A stretch of 64,000 nt of DNA from the NCBI RefSeq assembly GCF_022539665.2, contig NC_081337.1, positions 4,316,679 to 4,380,678 of the forward strand, given 5' to 3'. The stretch comes from Daphnia carinata (Eukaryota; Arthropoda; Branchiopoda; Diplostraca; Daphniidae). A model generated the notes under the pieces. The model saw only the letters and a list, made by a program, of their open reading frames with translations, did no database searches and was not told the DNA's origin. Below, one piece after another: positions 46,839 through 60,479 of this stretch. The position numbers were made by a program, and so were the translations under genes. Each line of letters opens with the position of its first letter. The stretch's first letter is position 1.

Positions 46839-49721
46839 CTACAAAGGATCCATATACTCTTTGCCAACTTTGATGACGTCTATCTCCGGTTTAACCTTCA
46901 TATTATAACAAAATAAATTTACGAATTCAAATTTTTTTTTTTTACAAACGTACCTTGTCGTAAAGGTGAGGGAACGCACCGTTGGCATGATACTTAGTAC
47001 GAACTCTTTCATAAGCTGCGAGATCAAACATCTCTTCAAATTCCTTTCGGTCCATAAAGATATCGGCGTACAGGAACGGATATCCTCCTACGTCACGGGT
47101 AAATCTAAAAATGGAATAAATCTCTACAGTTTAAGCCAAGGAACGAAAAATAAATGTTGTTTGTACTTTTCCATTTTGCGCATGGCAGCGACAGCATCGA
47201 AACGTTGCTTACGCTTCACCGGCCCTGGCACTCCATAGACGCCAAGGTCATTAAACATACCTGTTTTCAAACACAAAGCGAATAATTTATTTAAACCCAC
47301 AATAAAAATTAAAAATAAATAATTAAGATACATACCCCAGTTAGTACCAGGACACATTTGATCAGGTCGAGGAGGACGTAGTTGGCCAGTATGGGGCCCG
47401 TGATCATATATTCTGCAAGGGTATCTAATTTTCGATAAAACCAATTAATTTCGTTTTTAACCATGAATTATAAAGGAAAATTTTAACCAATACACTAAAA
47501 TAGGATAAGCGTCGAAAATTTCTTCAGAAACATCAATTTGTTTTTCCAGTACGTTAATTGGTAGGACGATGTCTTGAAAAACCTACATCAAGCAAAACAC
47601 AAAAAAATGGTAACATAAAAAAAAAGTAAGTCATAAGGTAAAGGCATTTTTTTCCGGACCTGCTTGGTAAAAGTCATTGCACGAATGCCCGGTGTTGTAG
47701 TGAATTTCAGGAACGCAGGTTTGGGAGGCAATAGCCATCCGAACAAGAATCTGTCGTTTAAAAATGTAATGGTAACGTAGAATCGTAAGCTCTAATGATA
47801 AAATTTAACTTTTGTCACGAAGCTCCTCACCTGAAAACGGGATTGTTACCAAAAGGAATCATAGATTCGACTACCCAGAAAATGGCGCGATTGTGCCGTA
47901 ACAGATACTCGCGTAGTGGAATAAATTCTTGGGTTGGAGGCTTATTGAGGAAGCTTTCAACGTGTTTGTAAAACCACGGTTTATACCAACGAGCAACGTG
48001 ATTAATCTGTGCTTCCTCTTGTGCATTTTTAACGTTCGCGAAGTTACCGACCATAATAACCGCTTCATTTTTGCTGAAAATGGTTGCCTCCACAAAATCG
48101 GGTGTCTAAGAAAAAGCAGATTTATTCATTTTTTTTTTTATCATTCGAAATTTTGGGTAAATTAAGCACTTGCTTGTCTTTATCCATTGCTCCCGATAAT
48201 TCACGTATTTTGTCACAATACTCTTTTTGTCCCTTGATTGGAATGTACTCCATTTTTACATAAGGCTGCAAAATAAGGGAATAAACAAAATGCAACATGG
48301 ATTTCCAGGTCTCCGTTACTTACTTTCACTGGAATGATTTGGACTTCTAGGGCACTAAAGTAATGCAAAAATTTCGTACGGAAAAAACCTGCATTAAAAA
48401 TATAATTTAATTCGTTACACAAGAAATCCTAGCGTGCCGTGCGACCACGGAAGGCAGTGGAATAGATCCGAGTATTCGTTGTCTTTAGTCACTCGGACTA
48501 AGCTACCATCTCCCAACACAACATCATATGCAGCAATAGTCTCTTGGTATAATCCAACCTGAATAATGAAGTTGAATGAAACATTGATGTCAATAAGGCA
48601 CGTATCAAGAAAGCAAACAGGGATAGATACCTTGTGTGAGTACGTGGTCATGCCAACGCCAAATGCTAGTCCTCCAAGGGTAGCATCAGCAATTTCCAAA
48701 GTCACCGCCAATGTATAACCTGTTTAACATAAAAGCACATGATGGTAGAGTATGGTTTAACAAGGTAAGAATGTGAAACGAATTCAGCTATGTTTCGAGT
48801 TCTGCTTGAATGACTATCACGCGTTGACTGTCACAAGTTCAACCAATGTTCCGCGCAACCAAAGAGAAAAAACATTATTCCAAATGACAATTTCCAGAAA
48901 TGTATGGATGATTAGCATTGGCCACTGCATTACGGGGAAACGGTGCACATGGTCATTGCACCTTACCTTTAACCGTCTACGATCCAACTGTTAGGATTTG
49001 CGATATAGTATAACGTGTTGTGACTGCTGTAACTTCCGCATACTTATCGTAAATAAAATAATTATGGTGCGAAGTTCAAGAAAACTACCTTTGGGTATTA
49101 GGTAACGTGTAATGTCACCAACAGTTACCATGGGCTCAACGCGCACGGTCATTGCTTCCTCATTTAGTTCAAGAATGTCGTACAACGGAATAGGGATTTT
49201 GTGACAAAGATCCTAAATAATATAAAGCGCATTAACGCAAGAATGGTATTCAGTGACATGAGAAAGATTTACTTTTCTGAAGAATGTTGTAGATAAGCTT
49301 AGCCAATTTGGCCGGGCAGTGCACATTTTCTTCTTTTCTGAATCGGGAAGATCGTTGCAATGGCGCACCTTTTCGAGCAAATTAGACGCAGAGTCCAGTT
49401 TAATTTGTTTCCTAGCTTATGAGAATAGCTACAAAAAAGCCCATGACGTTTTACCTTAGACTGAATCTGGCGAACACGTTCGTCATGACGTTGAGGAGCT
49501 GACAAAACGGTACGATAGAACCAGTTACGTAACTGAAGAGCGACATCGAAAACGAAGGAAGCAGGTAAGCAGAACACTGTAAAACCCAATTAATAATAAA
49601 AAAAATCTAATTCAGTTAATGGATACCGGTAATAGGTAAAAATAACTTTACAGAGAACAATGAGACCGCGATTGTCCTCCATCAGGCGAATCAATCTCTT
49701 TTTCCAAACAGCTGTATCCAT
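46839..49721 (-). CDS. DHCR24: delta(24)-sterol reductase (DHCR24 / DIMINUTO family)
   Basis: Multi-exon FAD-dependent enzyme reducing the C24 double bond of sterols. Start ATG 49721-49719 (exon 49652-49721), N-terminal membrane anchor (LFCLPASFVFDVALQL), stop TAG 46841-46839. Landmarks in order: MCTARPNWLSLS; VRVEPMVTVGDITRYLIP; VTLEIADATLGGLAFGVGMT with YSHKVS (FAD-binding_4); YDVVLGDGSLVRVTKDNEYS; LPWSHGTLGFLV; ARWYKPWFYKHVE; IPLREYLLRHNRAIFW; IPFGNNPVFR; RIYDHGPHTGQLRPPRPDQM; VYGVPGPVKR; and a last exon KVKPEIDVIKVGKEYMDPL. All exons I could join stay in frame. Arthropods cannot make sterols de novo and use such an enzyme to convert dietary phytosterols; expected at the ER. Confidence 0.92.
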
Positions 49722-51469
49722 TTTATCATCTGTTTCTATGACAAAAGTAACAGAATTTTAACTTTTGCCTGTCACAGCCCAGGAACCACTGTAATGCAAA
49801 GATCAAAGAGAAAGTATGCTTTAGGCTTTTCAAGCAGTCACCATAGATTAACTGTCTGTTTTATCAATAAGCCATATCTAACATATTCTTATTCAGTATA
49901 TTAGTTTTCCTTTGGCAAGTGATAACAACTTTAACCATTGGCTAGAAGAATAAACTCAATATGATTTTTAACTAGTGGTTTTTTAAAATGCCTAATCCAG
50001 CAAAGAATAACTTAAGCAGATAACGAAAGAATGTTCTTGAGTTTCAATTGGTTAAATATACATAGGTCTGACTTTTGGTGACACAATAAGATGAACAATT
50101 GGTTCTTTAGCAGGGTTTCATGTACCTAGAAAATAGTAAAAAAGAAGGTGATAGAAACACAATCTCTGTGTTCATAATATTCTATGGCAAGTTATACAAC
50201 TAAAAGACTTCCATAGCTGAATCAAAATTTATACCTATTACAGGAAGCTCAAGCCACAAAAGTTTTTCTGTGGATTGCTATTGTTGCTGCCCAGATTTGA
50301 CCTTCACTGCATTTAAACAGCTGTTCTTTGCTGGCAGTAGGGCAAGAAAAAAAAGTGTGGCGAAACTCCCGGAGAACTCCCTCGTGACTGTCAATTGACC
50401 ATAGACCAATCTGAATGTAACTAATGACAACTAAAGCAAACATTAGGCAGTCATACAGAAGGGAAGACTAGTAAGACAGAGTAGTTCAAAGTTCGCTTGG
50501 TTCTATCTCCACTTGGACGTCAAGTCTAAACTCCCAAACAGTGTAGACAGTACAGATCAGTCATTTGTTATTGATAGCTAAAATCTTATGTCAAAAATCC
50601 CTCAATAGCCAATACTAAGTTTTGGTGGCTGCCCTAACGCAGCGGGATTATACCTCCAACCATCATATCCGCAGATTACCGGGTGCGGTATCCACATCCA
50701 CTTTTTGACGAAAACCGGGAAATGCGAAGTTATATCCTATCCGATAGTAAACACCAAACACTACATTGCCTAAGGTTGTTTTTAAACGAAGTGAACTTTA
50801 TTCTACGTGTTGAAGGGCAAAGTCGAGCTCAAGAGAGGACATTTACGGTATGTGGGTGTTTTACCATTATAAAATCAATTGCAACGAAAACTTTCTTTAT
50901 ACCAAACATTGTTTTAACTTTAGTATCGGAAAAGACATCGCTATCGTTAGTTGTTTGTATTTACTGATGGAACCCTTCTGAAACGAAGTAGTCCTAAGCT
51001 GTCATAGTTGTTTTACCGTATCGCCTCTACGTTTCCATTTTCATTTTTGACTTTCAATCTTGATGAACATTGGGAGCAGTAGTTGATCAAGTAAAATTTA
51101 TATCCATAATACTTTGTATAGTTATTTCAATGTCCATAGTACTGTTTGCATTTTTAAGGCAAAATGTGTGAACTAAAATGTCATAATTTTTTCTCAAAAT
51201 AGATGGTTTTTTTTGAAGCTCAAACTACATCAAAAATTACTTACGTGTATTTTGTGATGTAAATCAATTTTCCTTTATAGTAACACATACTTAACTGTGT
51301 ATTCTCATAAATTCAGTAAACAGTAACACATTATATTTCAAAAGTGCATAATTTACTGTATGATAGTTCATATAAATTTTTGTATTAATCTTGCATTTAA
51401 CTTAATTTCATGTTTTTATTTTAGAAAGTTGCATCAAACAGTTTTGTGTTCCTTAAAAAATTTACAACA
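49722..51469. promoter_or_regulatory. divergent intergenic region between DHCR24 and MTHFD1
   Basis: 1748 bp between two genes transcribed away from each other. It must hold both promoters and 5' UTR exons. An acceptor (ttttattttag) at about 51424 just before the MTHFD1 ATG exon indicates an upstream non-coding or leader exon. I could not place TATA boxes with confidence. ORFs at 50249-50443 (-) and 50683-50967 (+) show no motif. Confidence 0.5.
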
Positions 51470-54400
51470 ATGGAGCAAACAGGACAGTTACTTTCTGGCA
51501 CTGAGGTTGCAAAGTAAGTTAACAGACATATTCTGCTGCTGGTTTTTCTCATGTAACATATTTCGTTAATAGGAATATAAGAGCTGGTTTGAGTGAGCAA
51601 GTCAAGCAACTTAAAGAACAATACCCTGGTTTTACCCCAGGACTGAACATAATTCAGGTTGGTGCCAGAGAAGATTCAAATGTTTACATCAGAATGAAAA
51701 TGAAAGCTGCTGAAGAAATTGGCATTAATGCAACACATGTAGTACTACCCTCATCTACTACTCAAGCTGAGGTAATATCAGTTACTAATCACAGTTTTGG
51801 AGGTTAGAGTTACTAATTTTGTATTGTCTCTTTGTAGCTTATTAGGGTGCTTAATAAAATTAATTTGGACCCTAGTGTTCATGGGATAATTGTGCAAATG
51901 CCACTTGATTCAGTGAACAAGATTGATTCCACCCTTATCACAGACTCTGTTCTTCCAAGCAAAGATGTGGATGGGTTAAACACAATAAATCAAGGGAAAG
52001 TGGCTGTAGGTGATCTGGTTTCTGGATTTCTACCTTGTACTCCAAATGGCTGCATGGAATTAATTAAAAGGTTAGAATTTTATACAAGGCTGGTCCACTA
52101 TACAAATAAATCATGTTTTTTTAAAAATTAGAACAGGGATAAAGATTGAAGGAAGCCAAGCCGTTGTCATTGGACGTTCGAAGATCGTTGGAACCCCTGC
52201 TGCCGAACTCCTGAAATGGCACCATGCAACTGTTACAGTTTGCCATTCGAAGACCAAAAATTTATCCGAATTGGTATCCGAAACATGTGATTTAAAGCTG
52301 CAACTTCAACAAGTAAAGGGAGATCTCGGTATCTTTTTGTTTTACCCTGGAAAACCATGTAGGTTGCTAGTGCAGATATACTAGTCGTGGGAATTGGTCA
52401 GCCGAATATGGTCAAGGGTGAATGGATTAAACAAGGAGCAGTTGTAATTGACTGCGGCATTAATTCGATTGCGGGTAAGTGCACACAAATTCCAAGTTGC
52501 TAAAGCCATGATATTGACAATAAGAACTTTTTTGCGTCAGACCCTTCAAAGACATCAGGTAATAGGTTGGTGGGCGACGTCGATTTTGAAGGCGCAAAAA
52601 CAAAAGCCAGTTGGATTACTCCGGTTCCAGGTGGAGTTGGACCCATGACTGTAGCGATGCTGATGAAAAATACAGTTTTGGCTGCTAAAAAAGCTGTTTC
52701 CAAGCTGGCTAATACTAAATGGAATTTATCCTATTTACCGCTTAAACTAAGCGAACCAGTTCCACGGTAACAAGCCATAGCATTTAGAACCAAATCTGTT
52801 TATGTTAAATTCGATAATAATAATAAATTCGATAAAATTATTTTACACAGAGACATTGACATAGCCCGTAGCCAAACACCCAAAAATATTATGGAATTAG
52901 CAGATGAAATTGGATTGTCTGTTGCGGATGTTGAGCCGTATGGCGCGACAAAAGCTAAAGTGAACATCAAAATTCTGGAACGATTGGTTGACAAGCCGAT
53001 CGGAAAATATGTCATCGTTTGCGGGTGAGCTAATTTCAAGTACGTGTTTATGAGAGCTAGTACTTATGCGTGATTCTGTGATGAAGAATAACTCCAACAC
53101 CATTGGGAGAAGGAAAATCAACTACGACTATCGGTTTGTAAAATACTGCAACGCACTTTCGACATTTTGATAAACCTGGAGCTTTAACGTTAAACAGGGT
53201 TATCTCAAGCAATTGGCGCCCATTTGAACAAGAATGTGTTTGCTTGCGTCAGACAGCCTTCACAAGGGCCTACATTTGGAATCAAGGGTTGAACTTGAAT
53301 CATTCTGAAATGCAATTTTTTTCTTTTCGTTGCGAAAAAAAAAACTCATTGTTATTTTATCAACTATTTCAGGTGGAGCAGCTGGTGGTGGATATTCTCA
53401 AGTAATTCCAATGGAAGAATTCAATCTTCATTTAACCGGTGACATCCATGCAATCACGGCTGCGAATAATCTTCTTGCTGCCCAAATTGAAGCCCGTATG
53501 TTTCACGAAGCTACTCAGTCTGATAAGGCCTTATATGCCCGCCTAGTACCGAAGGACAAAGGCACGCGCAAATTTTCAGCTATTCAAGTATGCATCTTAC
53601 TTGAGTTGGAACTATTCATTGTAATTGTAACGTCACGTCTTATTCTAGCTAAAGCGATTAACTAAATTGGGCATTAACAAAGTCGATCCTGATTCGTTAA
53701 CTGAGGACGAAATACGGAATTTTGCTCGTCTCGATATTGATCCGGCAACTATAACTTGGCAAAGAGGTAATTTAGACGTGGCCCTGTTCGTCATCGATTT
53801 TTATTAGAATCATTTCATAACGCCAATATTTGCTGTACAGTTATGGATACCAATGACAGATTTTTACGCAAAATTCGAGTTGGACTAAGTGACACCGAAA
53901 AGGGACATGAGCGTGATTGCCAGTTTGACATTACTGTAGCAAGCGAAATAATGGCTGTACTAGCTTTAACCACAGGTATGCGTATCCTTCCATCTATCAT
54001 AGTAGAAAACCTCTAATCTCATATCGCATTTAGGATACAGTGATTTCCGAGCCCGTTTGGGCCAAATGGTAGTGGCTTCTAGTAAACAAGGGGTACCAAT
54101 CACTGCCGACGATTTGGTATGTTACTTCACCATACTTAAGTGATGTCAACAATACCACTCCATGTAATTCAAAATTAGGGAGCAAGTGGGGCTTTAATGG
54201 TGCTGCTGAAAGATGCGATTCATCCAAATCTGATGCAAACTCTAGAGGGAACACCTGTCTTCGTTCATGCTGGACCTTTTGCAAATATCGCTCATGGAAA
54301 TTCATCTGTGTTGGCAGATCAAATTGCTCTACGACTAGTTGGCAGCGACGGGTTTGTTTTAACAGAAGCTGGATTTGGGGCTGATATAGGTATTGTATTT

Positions 54401-55690
54401 CTTTCTTAATTAATAATCATTTTAGATTTTTCCTATGTACCATTTGTGTTTGTTCTTTGGATTTCAGGAATGGAAAAATTCATGCATATCAAATGTCGTG
54501 CTTCCGGCTTGAAGCCAGATGTCGTCGTCTTGGTTGCTACAGTACGTGCCCTGAAAATGCATGGCGGTGGTCCTCAAGTAGTTCCAGGAAATCCCATCCC
54601 GGCCGCATACATCGAACCCAATTGTGAATTGGTGGAGAAGGGTTTCTCAAATTTGAAAAAACACATAGAGAACATAAGGAAGTTTGGTCTACAAGTCGTT
54701 GTGGCAATCAATCGTTTCACGTAAGTTTCTCTTTCTTGATTACTTTACAAGTTTGATGTTAATTAAGATTGTTTGTTTTGTTTGATTTTCATTTTCTTTT
54801 TCTCGTTCTCTCTCTGCTGCTTGCTGTTTGTAGGACGGATTCCATAGATGAACTCAGTCTTCTCCAGGGCCTGTGTAAAGATAATGGAGCTTTTGATGCT
54901 GTAGTCTGCTCACACTGGGTACTCTTTTACTTTCGGTTGACGTTCAGTAAACTGGACCACATTCTTTTTTTATCTCTTTTATGTTAATTGTTTGATTTTT
55001 CATTTATTTATTTTATTTTACTCAACTTTTACTGATTCAAACGTTTTGTCATAGGCAACAGGTAGTCAAGGAGCTGCAGCCTTAGCCGAAGCGGTCGTAA
55101 AGGCAGCTGAGCAGCCATCCAATTTCAGGCAAATTAACTACTTGCAAAATAACCTAATCTTACTAGTTTTTGCTTTGAACATGCCACTTTGATATCCAGG
55201 TATTTGTACAACTTGGAACAATCAATCGAAGAGAAGATTGAGGTTATCGCTAAAGAAATTTATGGCGCTGAGAAAATTGAAATATCTCCTGCAGCTAAAG
55301 TTCAGATCGAACGTTACAAGTCGCAGGTTAGCAAACTTTTAAAACTGAAAAAAAAAACGAAATATTTTCGTTAATTTTCAAAGGGGTTCAATGACTTCCC
55401 AATTTGCATGGCGAAAACCCATTTATCGCTGTCGCACGACCCCACATTAAAAGGAGCACCCACTGGATTTACCCTGCCAATTCGTGAAGTTAGAGCAAGT
55501 GTCGGAGCCGGATTTTTGTACCCTTTGGTTGGAACGGTAACGAGTTGTCATCGTAGGCTTTTGTTTGGGCAGTAAAATGACAACCATTGTTTATTAATAG
55601 ATGAGTACAATGCCGGGTCTTCCAACTCGCCCAGCCATTTTTGACATCGACTTGAACTTGGAAACGGGCAACATTGAAGGCCTGTTCTAG
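51470..55690 (+). CDS. MTHFD1: C-1-tetrahydrofolate synthase (trifunctional MTHFD1)
   Basis: Multi-exon gene, ATG 51470 to TAG 55688-55690. The N-terminal dehydrogenase/cyclohydrolase domain shows [14 protein letters not shown] (catalytic Lys region), [34 protein letters not shown] and [13 protein letters not shown]. The C-terminal formate-THF ligase domain has the P-loop [93 protein letters not shown] and [10 protein letters not shown]. It interconverts 5,10-methylene-, methenyl- and 10-formyl-THF and formate for purine, thymidylate and methionine synthesis. Length is close to the cytosolic family. No targeting peptide is visible from this ATG, though an upstream exon exists. Exons join in frame where checked (for example AA|G across the first intron, donor after 51513). 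Confidence 0.95.
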
Positions 55691-56083
55691 AAAAGCTGGC
55701 GATCTTTGCCATCGAAAAAATGACCAAATTCGTAGTTTTCAGTAGGTGTAACGAAAGAAAAACCATTTTTGTTTGTTGAACACTATAGATATGCCCAACT
55801 TAACCATCAGATATAAACATATATTTTCAGAACGGGTGGTTAAATTTTCATTATCCTAAAAGCTAAAATAACACTAGTAAATACACACGTTAATATTGGC
55901 ATCAAGTTTTTTAACGATTCATTCAAATTTTACTCTTATTGAAATTTTGTTCGTGAATATGCAAAACCAAAAGATTATGCCAAAAATGTAGTATTCTTCT
56001 TGTTTTCTTTTCCTGGAAACAAGTTTTGCTTGGAAATGAATAATTGTCGTAAAGCTTTTAGACGGAAGCGTCATGTCCCAGTT
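55691..56083. other. 3' intergenic between convergent genes
   Basis: AT-rich sequence between the MTHFD1 stop and the stop of the minus-strand membrane gene; it holds both 3' UTRs. No canonical AATAAA recognised for either gene. Confidence 0.5.
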
Positions 56084-57929
56084 TTATAATTGACTCTCTT
56101 CTTCTCCTTCGTCACATCCACATATTGGATCTTCACTGATAACACCCACTTGTTTAACATCATTGTGGCGGTAGGCAGAAATTTTCTTGTTATGGATCTT
56201 GCAGCTTTTTCTTCGGTGTCTTACAATAGCAACGAAACACACGATTCCGGCGGTAACAACAACACAACCTCCCGTGATTCCGAGGCACCAAAACATCGTT
56301 CGCATGTCGTAATTATTTGATGTTTGATCTGGTTCTAAAGTTGCATGTTTCGTATTCGCTGTTTTTTCCACATTATCAGTGCAAAATAGGGCACTGTACT
56401 CGCCCATGCTAACCGAGTTTACATCATCTTTATAACATCTCAGCTCGTTAGGGATTGGCCAATTGGGAGACGAAACCATGGTTAAGAAGGCCTCAGTTGG
56501 TTTTGCTTCATCTAGTTCGCCCGGCATCTGAGAAAATGTCCCATTTTCGAAGTCTTGGTTTTCATTTCCGGAACCAGTATCATCTAACGCGTATAAACTA
56601 TTAACAATATCGTGACAATTGCAAACAACTGTCCAGTTTTGTACAAACATTTTTCGATTAGGATTCCAAATGTGGGATAACGTGTTATTGTCCAAAGTGA
56701 CGACAGAAGAAAGGGCACCAGGAAAGCGAAAGTTAAGGCGCATTAAATATTGCTCACCATTCGTGATTTGCAAGTTACGAAGGAAATTATCGACATTCAC
56801 AGAGAAAATATCAAGGCCCATCAAAGTCAGAGTAGAATAGGCTAATAGTTTATGAGAGGTTTCAGGATCTGCTCCTCGAAGATTAATGACAACCGAATCA
56901 TTATCCATTTGGTGAAATTGCGAGTCAACCACCAAAACATGACCCGAACCCGAAATGCGAATTCCCCCTTTCAAAATGCTGAGAAACTGAGAACTGATTA
57001 TGTTGAAATAATCATTTTTCTCCGTTATGTTTAACTGAATGGCATCCGATTCAAGGGTCCCAAAACGTGTTTCGTCGAAAATGAATGGCTTTCGCTCGTC
57101 TACGTTGACGACTTTCCGGGGCTCTATAAGTAATGCATTCGGCATGGCACGGTTTTCGATCCGGCTTATGTTGGATTTCACAATCCTTAGCTGCCACAAT
57201 TTATCCACGTTGCGGAAAGCATTTTCAGATATAATGCCAATTTGACATCCTTGAATGTCAATCTGCAGAACCTTGGTGTCGGAAACCAAGTACGGTGCCA
57301 ACGAATTCATTTTCACATTTCTTAAAGCCAAACCTGAAAAGAATATGATAACCATAAATCGAATGATTGAATGGGGATTTATACTAAATTTAGGAGGAAA
57401 TAGAAATATAAAAAACTAAATCAAACCGTACTGATGAAACCACCGAGAGGTTGATCAAAATCTTCTGACACGTCTTCTTGCTCGACGTCATCGACATTTC
57501 CGATTGTCAGATGCAGTGAGGTAAATATACGCCTCCACGAATAGAATGCAGACGAAATGAAAAGTTTGGAACAGTTGTGAACCTCTAGGTACAATTGTTC
57601 ATCTTGCACTCCATCATTTTCTTTTAAAAGGACTGCGTTCCCCAACTTTGCGGCCTGAAATGAATTATCAATGCATTTTCACAAATCGGTTACAATTCAA
57701 TATTATTTTGCATTTATTATTGTATTTAGTTCTGTCGAAATCATTGACTAACCGTGTGGCGGAAATCACAAACAACTTTTCTCCCATTAGTATTTTTTTT
57801 GGATGAATGGCAATATAGGTTGGAAGATTGGATGTCCGTATATGTAATGTTCTCCTCGTCAATATTCAGACAATGCGTGTGGACAATCAAAATTGAAGTA
57901 ACCACAAACACTTGCACAAGCAAGAGCAT
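56084..57929 (-). CDS. single-pass membrane protein with LRR-like ectodomain
   Basis: Three exons. The first is ATG 57929-57927 with a signal peptide (MLLLVQVFVVTSILIVHTHC), ending ...CDFRHT before a gttagt donor near 57754. The second is about 57654-57431 (AKLGNAVLLKEND ... QPLGGFI). The third is about 57333-56084 (LALRNVKMNSLAPYL ... GEEESQL). The ectodomain has irregular leucine-rich-repeat-like strands (IGIISENAFRNVDKLWQLRI) and a membrane segment near the end (CLGITGGCVVVTAGIVCFVAI) followed by a basic stop-transfer RHRRKSCK and a short acidic tail. Total is about 560 residues. I do not recognise a named family; it probably serves as a cell-surface receptor or adhesion molecule. Confidence 0.75.
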
Positions 57930-60341
57930 TTTGACTACAAGTCCATTGAGTTCTAACAATTATGTGGTACTGGTGCTATCCTTGATTCATTGCCTATTTT
58001 CAACTTCAGCTTCGCTTGTGACTGCCCATTGTCCCCTAATAACGAAACCCCGTCAGCGTTTATCAGTAAGAGGAAGTCAAATCAGCAAGGATGAGACAGG
58101 GGCGTTTTTATGTGAGTGTGTGACCAGATGAGAATCTACTGTGGTACTGTAATCTATAATTAAATGCCCAGCAATGCTGGCGGCGGTCACCAATTATGCA
58201 ACCATTTTTTATCCGCCTTCGTTCAATATCGAAGAAGGAGATTCAGAGAAGGTGCACTGCTTCTCATCTATACAAATTGGTGGATCAAAAATTTCAATCA
58301 TCGGAGAAAGAAAGTGTGGCTTGCGACTGAACGTACACTCCAAACAATTTGTTTATGACTGTCACTAAGACGATCGATAAACAACTATGAACTTTGTATG
58401 GAATGTGAGTTGGGGTTTCAAAGAAAATAATACAAATTTGTTGACTGAATATCGCATGAAACACACATTGGCGTTCTTTAAAGCCATACCCTGCAAAAAG
58501 AAACAATCTTCTTTTTTTCGTTATTTTTTATCGCAAAATGAACAGCATGGAATACGATATAGATGGGTGAAAAGGGATGCCTATAAGAATATACAGAAGC
58601 TGGTTCAGGCGATTCAGTTAGGAAATTTGATATTTCGCATCGAGATCCTTAAATTTGTTTTAAATTTGTTTATTTGATTTACATAAACACAATTTACAGC
58701 ACGTCCATCAGATTTATTACACATCAGATGGCTCGTCATAGAACTGCAGATATTTTTGTGGCAGGTTGCCTACATGCAACAGATGAACGAAGATTGATTG
58801 TATGGTGAGTGAACAAAATTTCCATCATTATTACCGTGCTTCGTAAATTTTTTTTTTTCCTTTTTCTCAAACATCAACATAGCCTATATGACAATAAAAC
58901 AACATTCGGTTGAGAGATATACACTGAAGGCAGATTTAGTTCATTACACAATGGCGAACAATGGTGGATGACATAGAAACATCGAAAGACCATAAATGTA
59001 AAGAAATGGAACAATGATAGAAACCGAAAAACAATTGCCAAACAACAAGGTGATTATTCATTCGTTTACACATTAACAACTTGGGAGACACAGAATCAAC
59101 ACTTTGAGATATTCTTGAACATGAAAAACCTGTGCTGGATGTATAGCAAGAGAAAAACAAAAGTGAAAGAAAAACATTGCCGAATAGGTTTGTGTCAAAT
59201 AATATCCACCGATGTCGAGTACATAATCTAAAGAAAATCGTAGACAAAACGTTGACGTCGTTTAAGGTATTGGCGATCAGTTTTCCGTAAATTCATTCAA
59301 ACAATTGACTATAACTAATTTGGCAAAGTTTGTCCCTAAGACTGTAACATGAAGATAATGCCGTCGTTCAGTGTTGAATAATTTGGTTGACTTTTTCTTT
59401 TCTTACCGTTTCGATTAAATCATTCATTAATTATTATCTTTCGTTAAGTCCCCAATTGGATTACTAAACAAGGCAGATAACGTTTCACCATCATTGTTGA
59501 GTTCCGTTTACGAACGAGGAAAATTTCTTTTTTTTCATTCTTTGGTAGAAATCGAATTGTTTAATTTTTTTTTTAAGCTTCGCAACTTTTTTTTTTTTTT
59601 CACTAACGTCAATTTTACTGAAACAATAAAAAAAAAACTCCATCCACAAGCTCGTATAGTAGACTTCGTTAGCCAAGTAAATTGCACAATCGATTTTAGA
59701 CAATTCCTCTTACTGGATTTGCCGTAAATAACGAACACGTGTAGAATTTAAGGTGGTAAAAAAATTATGGGAAGAGGCATATATCCGACTAACAATGTAC
59801 AACCATCTTACGTATACAACCGCAATAAAGAATTTAAACAACGCTCCATCGTTTGATTAATACACTGAACGTGTTCCTGCACTGTTTACGAGCAGCCCGT
59901 AAATAGATTGAGAGTGGAAGATGAAATTGTCGTATAAATAACAAAAATCAAGAGGCGAAATATTCACGATGTTCGATTAAAAACTGTGCAAATATGGCAA
60001 ACTTATAATACATCTTGACTGAAATCATTTGCCTTTACCAAGCCAATTTTTAATTATGTACTTGTTTTGATGAAAGTGATAGCTGTAGGCATTGTCATTT
60101 TGTTGTCCGCGTTTTTTTTTGTCTATTGTACTAGTAATTGGTATGCTGTTGTTAAACGGCGATTAACATCGTAAATAAATTTACGCTTGTTTTGGATTTT
60201 TTTTGTCATCGGGCATTTTACTTGTAGTTGTTGTCTTCTGTAAGCTGTTACTATGACAGGATTTTGGCTTTGTTAAAAGAGCAAAAATGAAACGCGGGTC
60301 CGTCGTGAATCTCCTTTGCCCCTTCGGGCCATCCCGAACTG
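57930..60341. other. intergenic and probable alpha-catulin 3' UTR
   Basis: 57930-58100 would hold the promoter of the membrane gene. Several short plus ORFs (58164-58368, 58387-58677) lack motifs. From about 58700 to 60341 the sequence is AT-rich with long T-runs (about 58848, 59560 and 59588) and is most simply the 3' UTR and downstream region of alpha-catulin. Confidence 0.45.
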
Positions 60342-60479
60342 TCAGATGGACGGGTCGCCGCCTGCCCCTCCGTTCGCCTTGCCACCTTCTGATGCACCTC
60401 CGGCACCACCACCATCGTCGTCACCTCGCTGGCCTGGAGAACGTCCACGGGGTGACAATCCACGGAAGTCCAGGTTGTA
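60342..60479 (-). other. terminal exon of alpha-catulin (YNLDF type)
   Basis: The acceptor CCTACAG precedes TAC AAC CTG GAC; the frame reads YNLDFRGLSPRGRSPGQRG, a Gly/Asp-rich tail, and ends GGDPSI then TGA (60344-60342). It shares its YNL beginning with the exon at 62244-62372. Confidence 0.75.
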
